Shown: positions 32,701 to 42,106 of the stretch, piece after piece
Numbering within the stretch: position 1 is the stretch's first letter
Layout: each line of letters starts with the position of its first letter
Assembly (NCBI GenBank): GCA_946122785.1
Contig: CAMGYJ010000002.1
Span: 16,008,839 to 16,072,838 of the forward strand
Reading direction: 5' to 3'
Length of the DNA: 64,000 nt
Source: Linum tenue
Taxonomy: Eukaryota > Streptophyta > Magnoliopsida > Malpighiales > Linaceae
Made by a program: the position numbers and the translations under genes
Notes under the pieces: model-generated
What the model saw: the letters and a program-made list of their open reading frames with translations, nothing else
Database searches by the model: none
What the model was told of the DNA's origin: nothing

Positions 32701-33251
32701 GAGGGCCCGTTAAAACCCAAGTCCACTAGGCTCGCATCATTCACACAGTCCTGAAAGTCCCGAATCCTGCTGGCGTCAAACGGAGCTCCCCCCAATTTTT
32801 CTGACGGGTGGAGAATGGAATTAAAGTCGCCAACAATTAGCCACGGAATCTCTTGCTCCTCAGCAATCCCTTTCAGCGCCTCCCAGAGTTGACGACGTTG
32901 GACAGGTGTCGGGTTTGCATACACAGCCGTGAGATTCCACTGATTTTCTGGTCTCCCTGCCACATGCACACGTACCTGAATGTATTGGCTATGGCTATCT
33001 ACCCTGTTAATCGTGAAGTCCCCCTCATTCCACAGAAGCCAGATACCCCCTGAGAAACCCGAAGCATCCACAATTAACTGCTTATCGAAGCCCATCTCAT
33101 TGATCACAGTTTGCGCTGTTGCCCCACTGATCCGAGGCTCCACAATAATCACTATATTTGGTCTATAACGCCGCTTATACTCCTTATAGGCTCGGATGAA
33201 TTTCCGACTTCCAGCTCCCCTACAGTTCCAAGTAAAGATACACGGATTCAT
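29712..33251 (-). CDS. LINE ORF2: endonuclease and reverse transcriptase
   Basis: A 1179-residue frame from ATG 33251. Residues 1-235 are an AP-like endonuclease: WNCRGAG, the Glu in VEPRISG, VGDFNSIL and the C-terminal SDHRPI are all present. Residues about 460-760 are the reverse transcriptase with FRPISLCNVAYKVL, VDLAKAYDRI, LRQGCPLSPYLF and the catalytic FADD. A zf-RVT segment follows near 1010-1110 (FKSAYEL, TCGGGPETTLHVLRDCPYA). These activities nick target DNA and copy the element RNA from the nick. No lesion occurs before the stop at 29712; the RNase H that should follow is separated by that stop. The ATG overlaps the stop of the upstream frame (ATGA). Confidence 0.95.
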   Translation of the reverse strand: MNPCIFTWNCRGAGSRKFIRAYKEYKRRYRPNIVIIVEPRISGATAQTVINEMGFDKQLIVDASGFSGGIWLLWNEGDFTINRVDSHSQYIQVRVHVAGRPENQWNLTAVYANPTPVQRRQLWEALKGIAEEQEIPWLIVGDFNSILHPSEKLGGAPFDASRIRDFQDCVNDASLVDLGFNGPSYTWFRNGVRERLDRALSNNGWMTACPETSVRHLPRIKSDHRPILVTTNSPTQPGGPRPFRFLAAWLTHDDFRNMLEAAWAKGDSFLQSAKAFASDAIQWNAHVFGHILRRKEALLKRIERLEFRDGSSSMSAQLESAREELELVLFQEELLWCQKSRLEWISSGDRNTSYFHSRTLARRKRNRIVTLKNSAGEWVDEESELQQLAMSFFAWLYTDENATAIPLPRDFPVLETREWQDIGRQPTSEDFLQAIRSMGALKAPGKDGLNPLFFQRCWTTIGSSVTDLLKRCWDQPSCIRDINATVLVLIPKVTTPTAIEQFRPISLCNVAYKVLTKSIAEKLKPLMPQLVHETQTSFVPGRHITDNICILQEVVHSMRAKKGRKGWMVLKVDLAKAYDRIRWEFVRDTLEAAGAPAKLIEVTMACITSATMQIQWNGGLTDPFSPSRGLRQGCPLSPYLFTLCMERLSHLINDSVRDGNWQPIRLTSDGPALSHLFFADDLILFGEASTQQVQAILQCFERFGAASGQQVSKPKSRVFFSSNVTSDRRAALSADLEIPQTLNLGRYLGVPVIHDRVSKATYIELIDRIDRRLAGWKAETMSLAARITLAQSVLSSLPSYTMQTSFLPASVCEYIDKKVRAFIWGSTEGGRKTHLVDWDTLCRPKDEGGLGMRSATRTNEAYMMKIAWRIITKPNELWARVIAHKYLRWTENGWIPRRTGRISNLWRGVLRVWHKMEEASVWNVRNGRTARFWMDRWLSDGEPLISYSQEIPESARDIPVADFILNGQWNREYINHVLPAVVASQVYLHPVPMEEEEDVRCWRFTPDGRFSFKSAYELTGEEEQGHLHRHPKWRTTWRIPAMQRMRTFMWLANHQRLLTNAERKRRHLTGNDDCKTCGGGPETTLHVLRDCPYAREVWSGLLHAEPDQDFFEPSLDRWMVHYMSGRGQSIDSTLFACMCWLLWKNRNNFCFQGKLDTWAHIQASSLWIRQQIITAAEKE

Positions 33252-33646
33252 TGGGTGAGGTGGATTTCTGAGGCCCTTTCCTGTGTCCCGTTGGTCGGGG
33301 TGAGCCCCCCCAAATATGCGTCCTCTGTCAGCATCTCTTGTTCAGGTTGGATAGAATGGTCTTCTTCTCCCTGCATCTCCACCAAATTCGGGGGACGCCC
33401 CCATGCTGCCGAGGCAAGTGTCTTATTATTCTCGGACAATGGAAATGCTTGGTCGGTTGGGGGCACTGGAGTTGTTGCAACCTCCGAGTGATTAGCCGGC
33501 CCAGAGCTCATCACACCTCTCGTCTCGCGATATGCTCTAGGTAGCTGCGGCGACGTAGCTTGCATGGCCTTCACAGGCTCCGCCCCCCCCCCCCCCCCCA
33601 TGCACACGTTCACTCTCACCTCCGTCCTTGGTCTTTCCTTTCCCAC
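33248..33646 (-). CDS. ORF1 continuation in another frame, ending at the ORF2 start
   Basis: After a run of about 17-18 C (minus-strand G) at 33583-33600, ORF1 reads into a short tail and stops at 33537. The alternative frame is open from the same run to a TGA at 33248-33250, whose bases overlap the ORF2 ATG as ATGA. The run length decides which frame is used, so the intact element probably has ORF1 ending exactly on the ORF2 start. The frame's first ATG lies before the run. The sequence is hydrophilic, Glu/Pro/Thr-rich, with no domain recognised. Confidence 0.55.
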   Translation of the reverse strand: MGKERPRTEVRVNVCMGGGGGAEPVKAMQATSPQLPRAYRETRGVMSSGPANHSEVATTPVPPTDQAFPLSENNKTLASAAWGRPPNLVEMQGEEDHSIQPEQEMLTEDAYLGGLTPTNGTQERASEIHLTQ

Positions 33647-34988
33647 CGCCAGTACTCTTAGTGAGTTTATCGCCCATAACCGCCTCGCGGACTGGGTTGT
33701 CTTTTCCGTTCAGTTTGGCACTAGGTTCTTCCATACTGCTTTGAGTTTCCTCGGTGGCTAGTACACTAAACCGTGAACCTCCCTTCGCTTGATCTCCCTG
33801 GCTAGTTCTCGTGGGTCCCTTGGATGCCTGGCCAACCATCTCCTTCCGCACTGTCCTGGGTTTACGCTTAGCTATCATCCATTCCCCATATGTCTTCTCT
33901 GGTTCCTTCACTTGTGATTTCTCTTGCATTATGGGAGCCTCGGTGTCCATCGAGTCCGGGGCAGCCGTGCAATAGCATTTTGAGCGCTCGAAGTACTTCC
34001 CACAATTAAGGAAGATCTTCTCGAGTCCCTCATACTGTATGTAGTAGGTCACCCCATGGATTTTGAATTGTGAAAGCAAGGGTTTGGTTAGGTCCACTTG
34101 CACACATACCCGAGCGTAGTCCAGCCGAGCCCCTGTAGCAGTGGCTTGGTCAACTCGCAATGGTTTCCCTATGCGGCCCACGATCTTCATTACTGCCTCC
34201 TTATGAAAGAAATGGATGGGTATGTCCAGCAGGCGTGCCCAGACCAAGGTAGATGATATCTCGTGGTTGTAGGACCGGAAATGCTTGTCCCACATATGGA
34301 CCGTGAGGTAATTGTCGCCCATCATCCATGGCCCACCCGTTAGGGCACGCTCGTAGTCAATCCCGCTCGTGAAACGAACCAAGTAGTATCCGTTCTTGAC
34401 TGACGAAACTTGAATTCCGCCCGCCTTTGCCCACAGGTCGTTCAGCCGCTTCGATATGCCCGTGTACGACACCGACCGACCTAGGGCCTTGACAACTAGC
34501 GATGAACGCCATTCCCTGCAGAATTGTCGCTCTTCGGCTGCCGAGAACTGAATACTAGGGCAGAGTGGGTCATCGTCCGCTTCGAAGCCTTCCTCCCTCC
34601 CATCTTCCCTCATACCAGCTGCTATGTCTTCGGAGTCGGAGTCTGCAATGTACCAGGGCTCCAGCCTCTGCCTCTCACCAAATAGGCGGCGAGCAGCACC
34701 CCCCCCTGATCCCCAAGCATGTTTCGGGGACTGTTGCTCTCGGTGGTGATTACCCTTCTCCGTGTCAGGACTCGGATCAGCATCGACAAAGTGCACGTCA
34801 GATTCGTTGAGACTCTGTGGCTCCGGGACGGTTGGTTTCACCCTTTTCTTGCTTTGCTGAGCCTCCCAGTCCCCTTTAGGGTTGGGAGACGAGGACGCGG
34901 TCGGTGGTCTACGTTGTCCCGTCACCGACTCCGCCGGAGGAGAGCCCCCGTGGACCCCTTCAGGCGGCGGCGAGGCCCCCGCCGTCAT
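33537..34988 (-). CDS. LINE ORF1: RNA-binding DUF4283-type protein
   Basis: A 483-residue frame from ATG 34988, about 90 bp from the element's 5' end. The N-terminal 150 residues are Pro/Ser/Glu-rich. Residues about 160-310 resemble DUF4283, an RRM-like fold common in plant LINE ORF1: RSSLVVKALGRSVSYTGI, KNGYYLVRFTS, GGPWMMGDNYLTVHMW. A zinc-knuckle position follows (LNCGKYFERSKCYC) but lacks the usual CX2CX4HX4C spacing, so it looks degenerate. The C-terminus is basic and ends after a Gly run caused by a G homopolymer. The protein would bind element RNA as a chaperone. Confidence 0.85.
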   Translation of the reverse strand: MTAGASPPPEGVHGGSPPAESVTGQRRPPTASSSPNPKGDWEAQQSKKRVKPTVPEPQSLNESDVHFVDADPSPDTEKGNHHREQQSPKHAWGSGGGAARRLFGERQRLEPWYIADSDSEDIAAGMREDGREEGFEADDDPLCPSIQFSAAEERQFCREWRSSLVVKALGRSVSYTGISKRLNDLWAKAGGIQVSSVKNGYYLVRFTSGIDYERALTGGPWMMGDNYLTVHMWDKHFRSYNHEISSTLVWARLLDIPIHFFHKEAVMKIVGRIGKPLRVDQATATGARLDYARVCVQVDLTKPLLSQFKIHGVTYYIQYEGLEKIFLNCGKYFERSKCYCTAAPDSMDTEAPIMQEKSQVKEPEKTYGEWMIAKRKPRTVRKEMVGQASKGPTRTSQGDQAKGGSRFSVLATEETQSSMEEPSAKLNGKDNPVREAVMGDKLTKSTGGGKGKTKDGGESERVHGGGGGGGACEGHASYVAAAT

Positions 34989-35084
34989 GCCGTAGCGAGA
35001 AAAACCCTAGCAAAGTTTTCGTGAGCAAAATCGCCTCTCCGAGGATTACGGAGCAAAATTGTAATTTAAAAAAGAAGCATATAA

Positions 35085-35939
35085 GGGGTCGTTTTGCTTT
35101 ATGGATTAAAAAATGAGGGTTTTGTAATTTAACAATCCAAGGATTTATCAAGGATTTGAGGCATCATGGATTTGTAACAATCCTTTGTTTGTTGGGATGT
35201 TTTTATCATGGATTTAAAGGTGTGGGATTTACTACTTGAAGTCAAAAATTACATTACTGCCCTTCTCTATATGTTTGACATGTTTATGATATGTACACAA
35301 AACAAGGACAAAACTTCAAAATTACCTTACTATCATTTTCTATATGTTTGACATGTTTATGATATGTACACAAAACAAGGACAATACATACTAATAAGCA
35401 TAATGTTGCCACATGGACAATAATAATAAACGAGAAAATTCCGTTTTAACTTTTAACGTAACATAATCAATTACCAATTCTTTGTCCTCCTTTTCCAAAG
35501 TAACATATAACAACATATATTAGAATCGGGGGAACAAAGAATTACACGTTCCATGAAAAGGTCAAAGAAAACTAGAACACAAGAAATGATATAAAAAATA
35601 TAACTCATGTTTGCACATTAATTGAACGTTTATATTATTCATTTATTGTTAATTATAATGTATAACAGTTAAATTTGAGGGCAACCTTGGAATATTAAAA
35701 GTGCATGAGGGTATATGGGTAAAATCTCATCAAGGATTTATGCCATATTCCAAATCCCACATCAACATGTGGGATTTATAAGTCCGTGGGGTCCACGGAT
35801 TTGGACCCTTAAAATCCGTGGGCCCCACGGATTTGGTCTCCAAAAAAGGTGCAAACAAACAACGGATTGTACCTAAATCCTTGATAGTTGGTTTTTTGGT
35901 ACCAAATCCATGTACCAAATCCTTGAAGCAAACGACCCC
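35085..35939. mobile_element. PIF/Harbinger-like MITE interrupted by the LINE
   Basis: 855 bp with ends GGGGTCGTTTTGCTT and AAGCAAACGACCCC (inverted repeats with a one-base length difference), flanked by TAA at 35082-35084 and 35940-35942. Many AAATCC/GGATTT words lie near the ends in opposite orientation. The first ten bases also occur at 29101-29110 because the LINE integrated there and duplicated its target. No coding capacity. Confidence 0.75.
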
Positions 35940-35942
35940 TAA

Positions 35943-36663
35943 ATGTGTCTGGAGAGTAAAGCGTGGACCTACCACCTAAGCTTGAGGTTTTCATCTGAAG
36001 ATGCTCCAGCCTCCAAGAACGGTTTAGCAACAAAGGAGAGGCTTCTACATAGAAAATGCTCCCCCAACTCGACTTGCCCAGTGTGTCAGAACCAAATGAG
36101 TCATTAATACATTGCATCTTCTCTTGTGGTCACACGAGTAGCTCCTGGAACAATACATCATACCATCTCTCCCCCCTCCCCTTATAAGCTACAAATTTCC
36201 TCGGGTGGTTCTACTTTCTCAAAGATACCCTCCACCCTCAATCCCTATTTCACATTATCTTCGTCTTCCTTTGTCAGAATATCTGGAAGACAAGGAATGA
36301 ATGCACTTTCAAAAATCGAAACTCGTGGCACCGAATATTTGTATGCAAGCTGACATTAAGCACATAATAACAATGACCAAGGTCATTGTCTTGTTTCCTT
36401 AGAGACTCAATCTAAGGAATTTTCACTAGCCCAACATTCTTAAACAACCCAAAATCCCCCCAAGACAAACATCAACTAACCAACTCACCGTAAGTGGTGT
36501 CTTTGGCCAATCCACCTATGAAAATCTTCCCGCAAGGTAAAGAGTACAATGTCAATAGCTACCCAACCACAACTCCACAAGTAAGCAAAGAGCCAAGTCC
36601 AAAAGCAGAACAACTACGAAAGCTAAAAGAGATTGGAACTTTTCAGTTAACTGGCATCCGAAT
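35943..36663. other. Gene-free stretch
   Basis: Short frames only. Nothing recognisable; possibly decayed retroelement DNA. Confidence 0.4.
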
Positions 36664-37193
36664 TGTTGGGAATGAATAACTTTGAAAGCTATATTGAATT
36701 AATTATTCATTATTTTTCTATATACGAAAATAGAAGGATAATTAATAAAAAGAATATTATGGAGATAATTAGAATTAATTATCTTAATATAATATGTTTT
36801 AAATTATGGGAGTAATTATCTCCCTAATTAAAATGTGACATATTCCCAAAGAAAGAGGGAATATTCTGGGTTTTCTGCTCCTATAAATAGCAGACCCCCC
36901 AGACCCTCTAAACACACCTCAGAAGAGCAGAAACACGAGAGAGAGTGAATTCATAGAGCTCCGGTTTTTCGCACAAAACCGATGAGCAACAAAATTAGAA
37001 TGACTGTTTTATCCTGTTGGCGACCGGCTGATAGTCTGCTGTGCGCAATACGAGGCAGTGCCGCGAACGTCTTAAAGAGAGCGACCTAGTCCGCGACTCA
37101 GCCAGATCGATAACCCTAAATTTTCTGTTCGATTTCTATAATTAATTCAATATAGCTTTCAAAGCTATTCATTCCATACACGAATTTCCAACA
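36664..37193 (+). mobile_element. Copia-like solo LTR with inverted subterminal repeats
   Basis: 530 bp, TGTTGGGAATG...TTTCCAACA. A TATA box (TATAAATAG, 36882-36890) precedes a probable leader. A 38-bp stretch near the left end (GAATGAATAACTTTGAAAGC and on) is repeated inverted near the right end with one mismatch. No internal coding region adjoins either side, so it is a solo LTR or an LTR-only remnant. The 5-bp flanks (CGAAT and AGCGA) do not match, so the target duplication was lost or one end is misplaced. Orientation is inferred from the TATA box. Confidence 0.65.
36882..36890 (+). promoter_or_regulatory. TATA box of the solo LTR
   Basis: TATAAATAG, the same 9-mer as in the Tat LTR, centred in the LTR. 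It could drive read-through transcription to the right. Confidence 0.5.
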
Positions 37194-37756
37194 AGCGAAC
37201 TAAAATTATCATACACTCTACAGAAAGATCGCAGGATTAGAGTAAAGAAAGTACGCACTCTGGGCTTGCACCGTCACTATCGTTCCTCGACCTGGAACCC
37301 ATCTCTCAGTTTGGCAGTTCGAGGCTCGAGAAATTCAATGATTGAGATGAGCAATGGCCTCTGGGTGGGGAGTTTGGAATTTTGGATCGACGATAGGAGA
37401 GATACTAAGCTTTGAAGGGGAATGGAAAAAATTGTTAGGGTTTATTTGTTGTGAAGCCAGCGCACGCTACTGGTAATTATTAAGGAGCTGAGGGAAAGAG
37501 AAGCTAGCTTGATGGTGCTACGAGGAGGGCGAATTGTCGGTTCTGTCCCTAATCCCGCCAATACGGATGTTTCCCGGCGGGTTGGAGATATGCCACGTGT
37601 TATGGGGCAGTTTTTTTTTGTTATTGTTCAGGCGGACTCCAGATTCCACTGTCCAAAGCCCAGCGGCCCCAACCCGGTCCATGTTCACCTTTCAACGAGT
37701 TTGGGCGCATCATCTCTATCTCTAGATAATAAATAAAAGCCGAATGATGAAAACTG

Positions 37757-37953
37757 TTGCTCCATTTCAAATTTCCTGCAACGAGAGTGATTATAGGAAG
37801 GACATTTTGGTCTTCACAATTGCTTATTTTCTTATTTATTTATCATAAAAAAGGCATGCACTGGGATTTGAACCTTGGTCTCTTTAAACGCAAGCAAGGA
37901 TCATAACCAATCACACTAAGTATATTTATTGTATTTATTTAAATTCAAACATA
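37757..37953 (-). repeat. SINE-like dispersed repeat, copy 2
   Basis: Opposite-orientation relative of 19161-19345, with B-box-like GGTTCAAATCC on the minus strand and an AAATAAATAAG-rich tail. See copy 1. Confidence 0.55.
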
Positions 37954-38557
37954 CACGAACCTAAATTATGAAAATCATATGACTTTTTAACGATTAGTTG
38001 GCCACTGAATCTCCCGTAAGTACTTATTTGGTATTTTAATACTTTGATTATTTTAGTTGTAGTTTAATACTTAATTTAAATTTCTATCTATTTTATAAAT
38101 ATACAATAGCCCTAAAATTGCAGCCCAAATATCACTGGTTCGAATTACTATGGAGAAATTATATCTTTGTGCAAACTATATGAGACTGGTTCTTTTAATG
38201 TTTTAGTCGGGATAACCGCTACATTTTAAACTTCTTCATAATCTGGCATGATTGGATCCAATGATCATTATACAAGATTGTGGCTGGCTCATTTCACCAC
38301 TTTTTGGCGTGTTAATGAATTTGTAGGACAATGACAGTCTACATCTACACTCATCACAATCTACACATCATATAAATGTGAAATGTGAAATGAGAAAAGA
38401 GGGATTTCATTTCAAATTTGATGCGTACAGAGCAATTTTTTAGGGGTAAATTTAGAAGATGCCAGTGCGGTCGGTCTGTTGAGCATGAAAGTAAAAATAT
38501 GTTTTCATTTAAACGGGCCCAAACTGTTATTTGGCCCACTAATCGTGCACCCATCGC

Positions 38558-39405
38558 CAATGCAGTCAAATTCGGGATTTTGATCGTAAAATCGTAGGAT
38601 TTTAGGATTTTACTTAGGGATTCCGATCTTGATTTTACTATAAAATCGGTGGACCTTAAAATCGTTTAAAATCGGGACTAAAATCGATAAAATCGTAAAA
38701 TAGTACCGAAATCTGGATTTTGATCGTAAGAGAACAAAATAGGTGGTTTGAGCCAATTTAAAATAAGTATAACTGTTTCAGCGGAAAGGGCAATGGAATC
38801 TTCTCAGATATTTTTCTATTAGAAAAATATTCAAAAATAATAAAAACAACCAAATTAGGGTTCGGTTAATCTCTTTCCCTTCACCCCATTTAACTTATTG
38901 GTAAAACACCTGTCCTAATATTGGAAGTATGTAAGAACTAACATCATTATTAACTAATTAATTTATTAATGAATATATTTGTACCAAGCCACTAACATTA
39001 CTTATTTTATTGGAGTTCAATTATTTTTAGTTTTAAATCATACTTAGTAGACGATGTCGAAATATTACTTTGAGTTAAACAACCTAGACATAACATGAAA
39101 ATAAGAGCCAAACCCATGAACTATATCCCTTCATCATGAATTATTTTGAGTTACACATTAAATAACAATTAAAATAGTGATTTTGGAACATTAATCTTGA
39201 GAATTATCTTATGAAAAAAAAATCTTCTGAATTATCATTTTAAATGCTATGTGTTTTTGTGATATTAATAATTTACCTTATTAATATTCTTATATGCTAT
39301 GTTCTATATGGTACTTAAAATCCTACGATTTTACGATTCGATTATACGATTTTGATTTTACCCCAGTTTTCGATTTTAGGTAAAATCTCGATTTTAACTG
39401 CTTTG
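38558..39405. mobile_element. hAT-type MITE rich in AAATCG words
   Basis: 848 bp with 17-bp ends CAATGCAGTCAAATTCG and, complemented, CAAAGCAGTTAAAATCG (14 of 17 identical). It is flanked by a perfect 8-bp duplication, CCCATCGC (38550-38557 and 39406-39413). Subterminal blocks of GATTTTA/TAAAATC words pair with each other. No coding capacity. Confidence 0.82.
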
Positions 39406-39413
39406 CCCATCGC

Positions 39414-42106
39414 AGCCTCTCCAAATCTTCCTATTCTACTCGCCGGGTCATCTCCTCCACTACAAAATATCTCCTCATGTACTCAAAGTTCTCACTGAAA
39501 CTTAATATCTACAACTTAGGCGCAGAGGGAGCAACCGATGGATTGTAGCGACCCCCACTATTTTGATAGCTAATCAAGAAGAGCGCGTTTGTTTAGTTGT
39601 ATGGTGATTCACTTAATTAACAATTTTTATTTCGTTGACAGCCTCCTCTCCGCAATTGTATTGTGTTCACGAAGATCTGAAGGAGCAAGTGCAACAGGTC
39701 CAGAGGTAAACAATATGTATAAAGCGTTGGCCAAATTGAATTGAGTCATTCTACTTGGAATATGAAGATTTTTGCTTAATTGCTTTGGTTCGTGATACAA
39801 CTATGTTATGTTTGAAGGTAGACCAACGCAAACAACAGCACAGCTCCAGGGCTATTTTGCACATTAAGTAGTTGGGGCATTAATTGATAATTATTTGGGA
39901 TTATTCCTACAAGTACATAATTTGGAACGTGCCATTATCTTGCATTGATTAATAGTTGTTTGAGATTTTTCAAATGAGTGATTTGACATGTTAAACTCTC
40001 TTATTTTTGAAAATGGAGTCTTCGAAGTGGAATATGAAGATTTTGGATTAAGCTTGGTTTCGTAACGCTCTTATGGGTGTTTATTCTCTAAAATGCAGCT
40101 GTCTTTCAAAGTGCCCGTTGCAAATGGCAAGTCAGGATACAACGATGGTACCGGTACACGTTTATATCATTAGTAGGTAGCAGATTGTGTCCATTCTACT
40201 ATATCATTTAGCTAAATACTTAGTTGTTCTTTTCAACTAAAAATTATGCTTAAATGCTGTGATTGGCCTCAGAAATGTATGTCTTTGCATTAACTGTTAA
40301 TGATTGTGAGTTTTGGTTTAATGGTGAAAAGTCCATTTATTTAGAAGTCTAAATTGGGCAAACCTATTGGACAATAGGAATGTCATACATTAGTGTCGTG
40401 GGAGGTTTGTTTGATGTCTCAGAGTGTTAGATTTTTAAGAAGGTTGTTTGTTGTGGCAGAGAGTCCCTAAAGCTAGCGAGGTATTCCTATGTGGGCTTTT
40501 TCTTTGTTTGACTTTTTCTCGCCTTTTTTCTTATCTCTTTTTCTATTTTTTGTTTTTGTGTGCTACCTTCAGTTGCTACGTCTTCATTTGTGAGTCATCT
40601 ATACTTTTCTTATTCAGTGCCTAAAAATCATATATACTCGATTGCATAGTAGTTACTAATAGATACATTTATACCAATAGAGAGATTTTAAGATTTATCA
40701 GTTGTTAGTTTTAATATATACTTACATTGGTTGTTTATGTAGTTTTCTTTGTAATATTTCTCATTATACAACTAATTACTATGGCTACGTAGTTGTATAA
40801 GTGGGGGTTGGACATGATAGTTCTTAGAAGCATCAATACTTGAAGGTTATTATAATGACCAAATTCTAAAGTTATGGTTTGCCTTCAGCTTGCTTGGAGC
40901 ATTTCAATTATGCATCAATTGTTCTCTCCGTGTAGTTAACTCTCAGACAAATCGAAAATCTTGCTGATATGTGCTTGATTGTAGTTAAATTTAGGGTTCT
41001 ACTGCATTGTTGCTTTACTCTTTTTTCGTGGTTGAGTCTGCTTCAAAAAATTTAGTTTGATTTCAGAAAATTTTGCTTCTGCAGTCCTGTCTTGCCACCA
41101 ACGCATTCAATAGATGGAGACGGGAGAGGCGAAGACTATTTTTGTGTTGTTGTTGCTGGTTTAGGGATCGGTTTGTGAAGAAGAGGGAGAAGAGAGGGGG
41201 GAAGGGAAATGCAGGAGAGGGGGATAACTCTTTTCTCCGACAAAAATGGAGTGAAGAAAGGAATTATGATCAGTAAGAATATGGCTATCTTACATAACGG
41301 TCTCTATTCTGTTTGAATTGAGCTTGAGAGGCAGTGATAAGGACGAGCTGCAACCAATTCATAGTGAGAAGAGAGCTATGAACTGTGATCATGTCTTATT
41401 TCAAGTTAGAAGGTAGTTTCAGTATAAGGATTATTTAATTTGACAAGTTGTTTCGTCCATGATTCTTGGTAGTTTCAGTGCCATTCTAGCCAATGTTTAG
41501 TCTGTAATTTTTGAGAATTGATGTGCGAGTAATGACTTTCACTTAGCTTCAACTATTATGTGTGTATTTATTGGCATGTGATAGAATTCTCTTTTCCTTT
41601 TCATTGAATTCATTTTCATACTCTAATTGTATTATTTGTACATAGGCAAATCATGCTCGAGATGGCAACTCGCTGATATGGCTGGTGCAAGGAATGAAGC
41701 CATCATTACAATTCAGACCGACAACGGGGAGGGATGCCCAGGACTAATTCAATGATGATTGATGATGGTATAATAAAAACTGCAGTCTGCATCAGCACCG
41801 ATTTCTAGGCCTAAGTAAAGGTATTCAATCCAGAACTCTGCTTAGCGCTAAAAATTGCCCTCACCCAACCTTGATCCTGTTTGACCCACTTCTGAAGAGT
41901 CAAGATATATGACTAATCTTCCCCGTTCGTATTTTCTTATTGATTCTTTCTGACCCTGTAGGTTGGGGCGGGTCGGGAAGAATTGGATTAGTGGGTCGGT
42001 CCTAATCAAGTGGAATCCCAATCCCTTCACTCTCACTTGCTTTCTCTCCCATTCCACAAGTGGGTAACATACAGTAATCCGGCCAACGGGCCGGGTAATA
42101 AGCTAG
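39414..42106 (+). other. Possible non-autonomous Helitron carrying exon-like pieces
   Basis: Exon-like pieces with good splice borders occur at 39642-39705 (acceptor GTTGACAG, donor GTAAAC; reads PQLYCVHEDLKEQVQQVQ) and 40099-40147 (acceptor AAAATGCAG, donor GTACCG). A possible third acceptor, CTTCTGCAG, is at 41084. The right limit is a Helitron-type 3' end at 42106. I cannot locate a 5' end, and I do not recognise the protein. Alternatively this is an ordinary gene with small exons and the Helitron end is separate. Confidence 0.3.
42079..42106 (+). mobile_element. Helitron 3' terminus
   Basis: A perfect 6-bp hairpin, CCGGCC with loop AACG and GGCCGG (42079-42094), 8 nt before CTAG (42103-42106), which is followed by T. 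This is the canonical Helitron 3' structure (hairpin, then CTRR, inserted before T). It shares the core CCAACGGGCCGGG with the 3' end of the RepHel Helitron at 51688. Confidence 0.65.

Larger units (their letters stand above)
29111..35078 (-). mobile_element. Full-length L1-type LINE
   Basis: On the minus strand the element runs from 35078 (5' end) to an A tail at 29108-29117. It is flanked by a perfect duplication ATATAAGGGGTCGTTT (29095-29110 and 35079-35094), 16 bp or slightly more because it runs into the A tail. It encodes ORF1 (34988-33537), an out-of-frame ORF1 continuation (to 33248), and ORF2 with endonuclease and reverse transcriptase (33251-29712), followed by a broken RNase H. The exact duplication and the open 1179-codon ORF2 suggest recent insertion. 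The target was the end of a MITE now seen at 35085-35939. Confidence 0.93.

Noticed and set aside
30685..33544. Several plus-strand frames of 60-160 codons
   Set aside because: Antisense shadows of the LINE ORF2.
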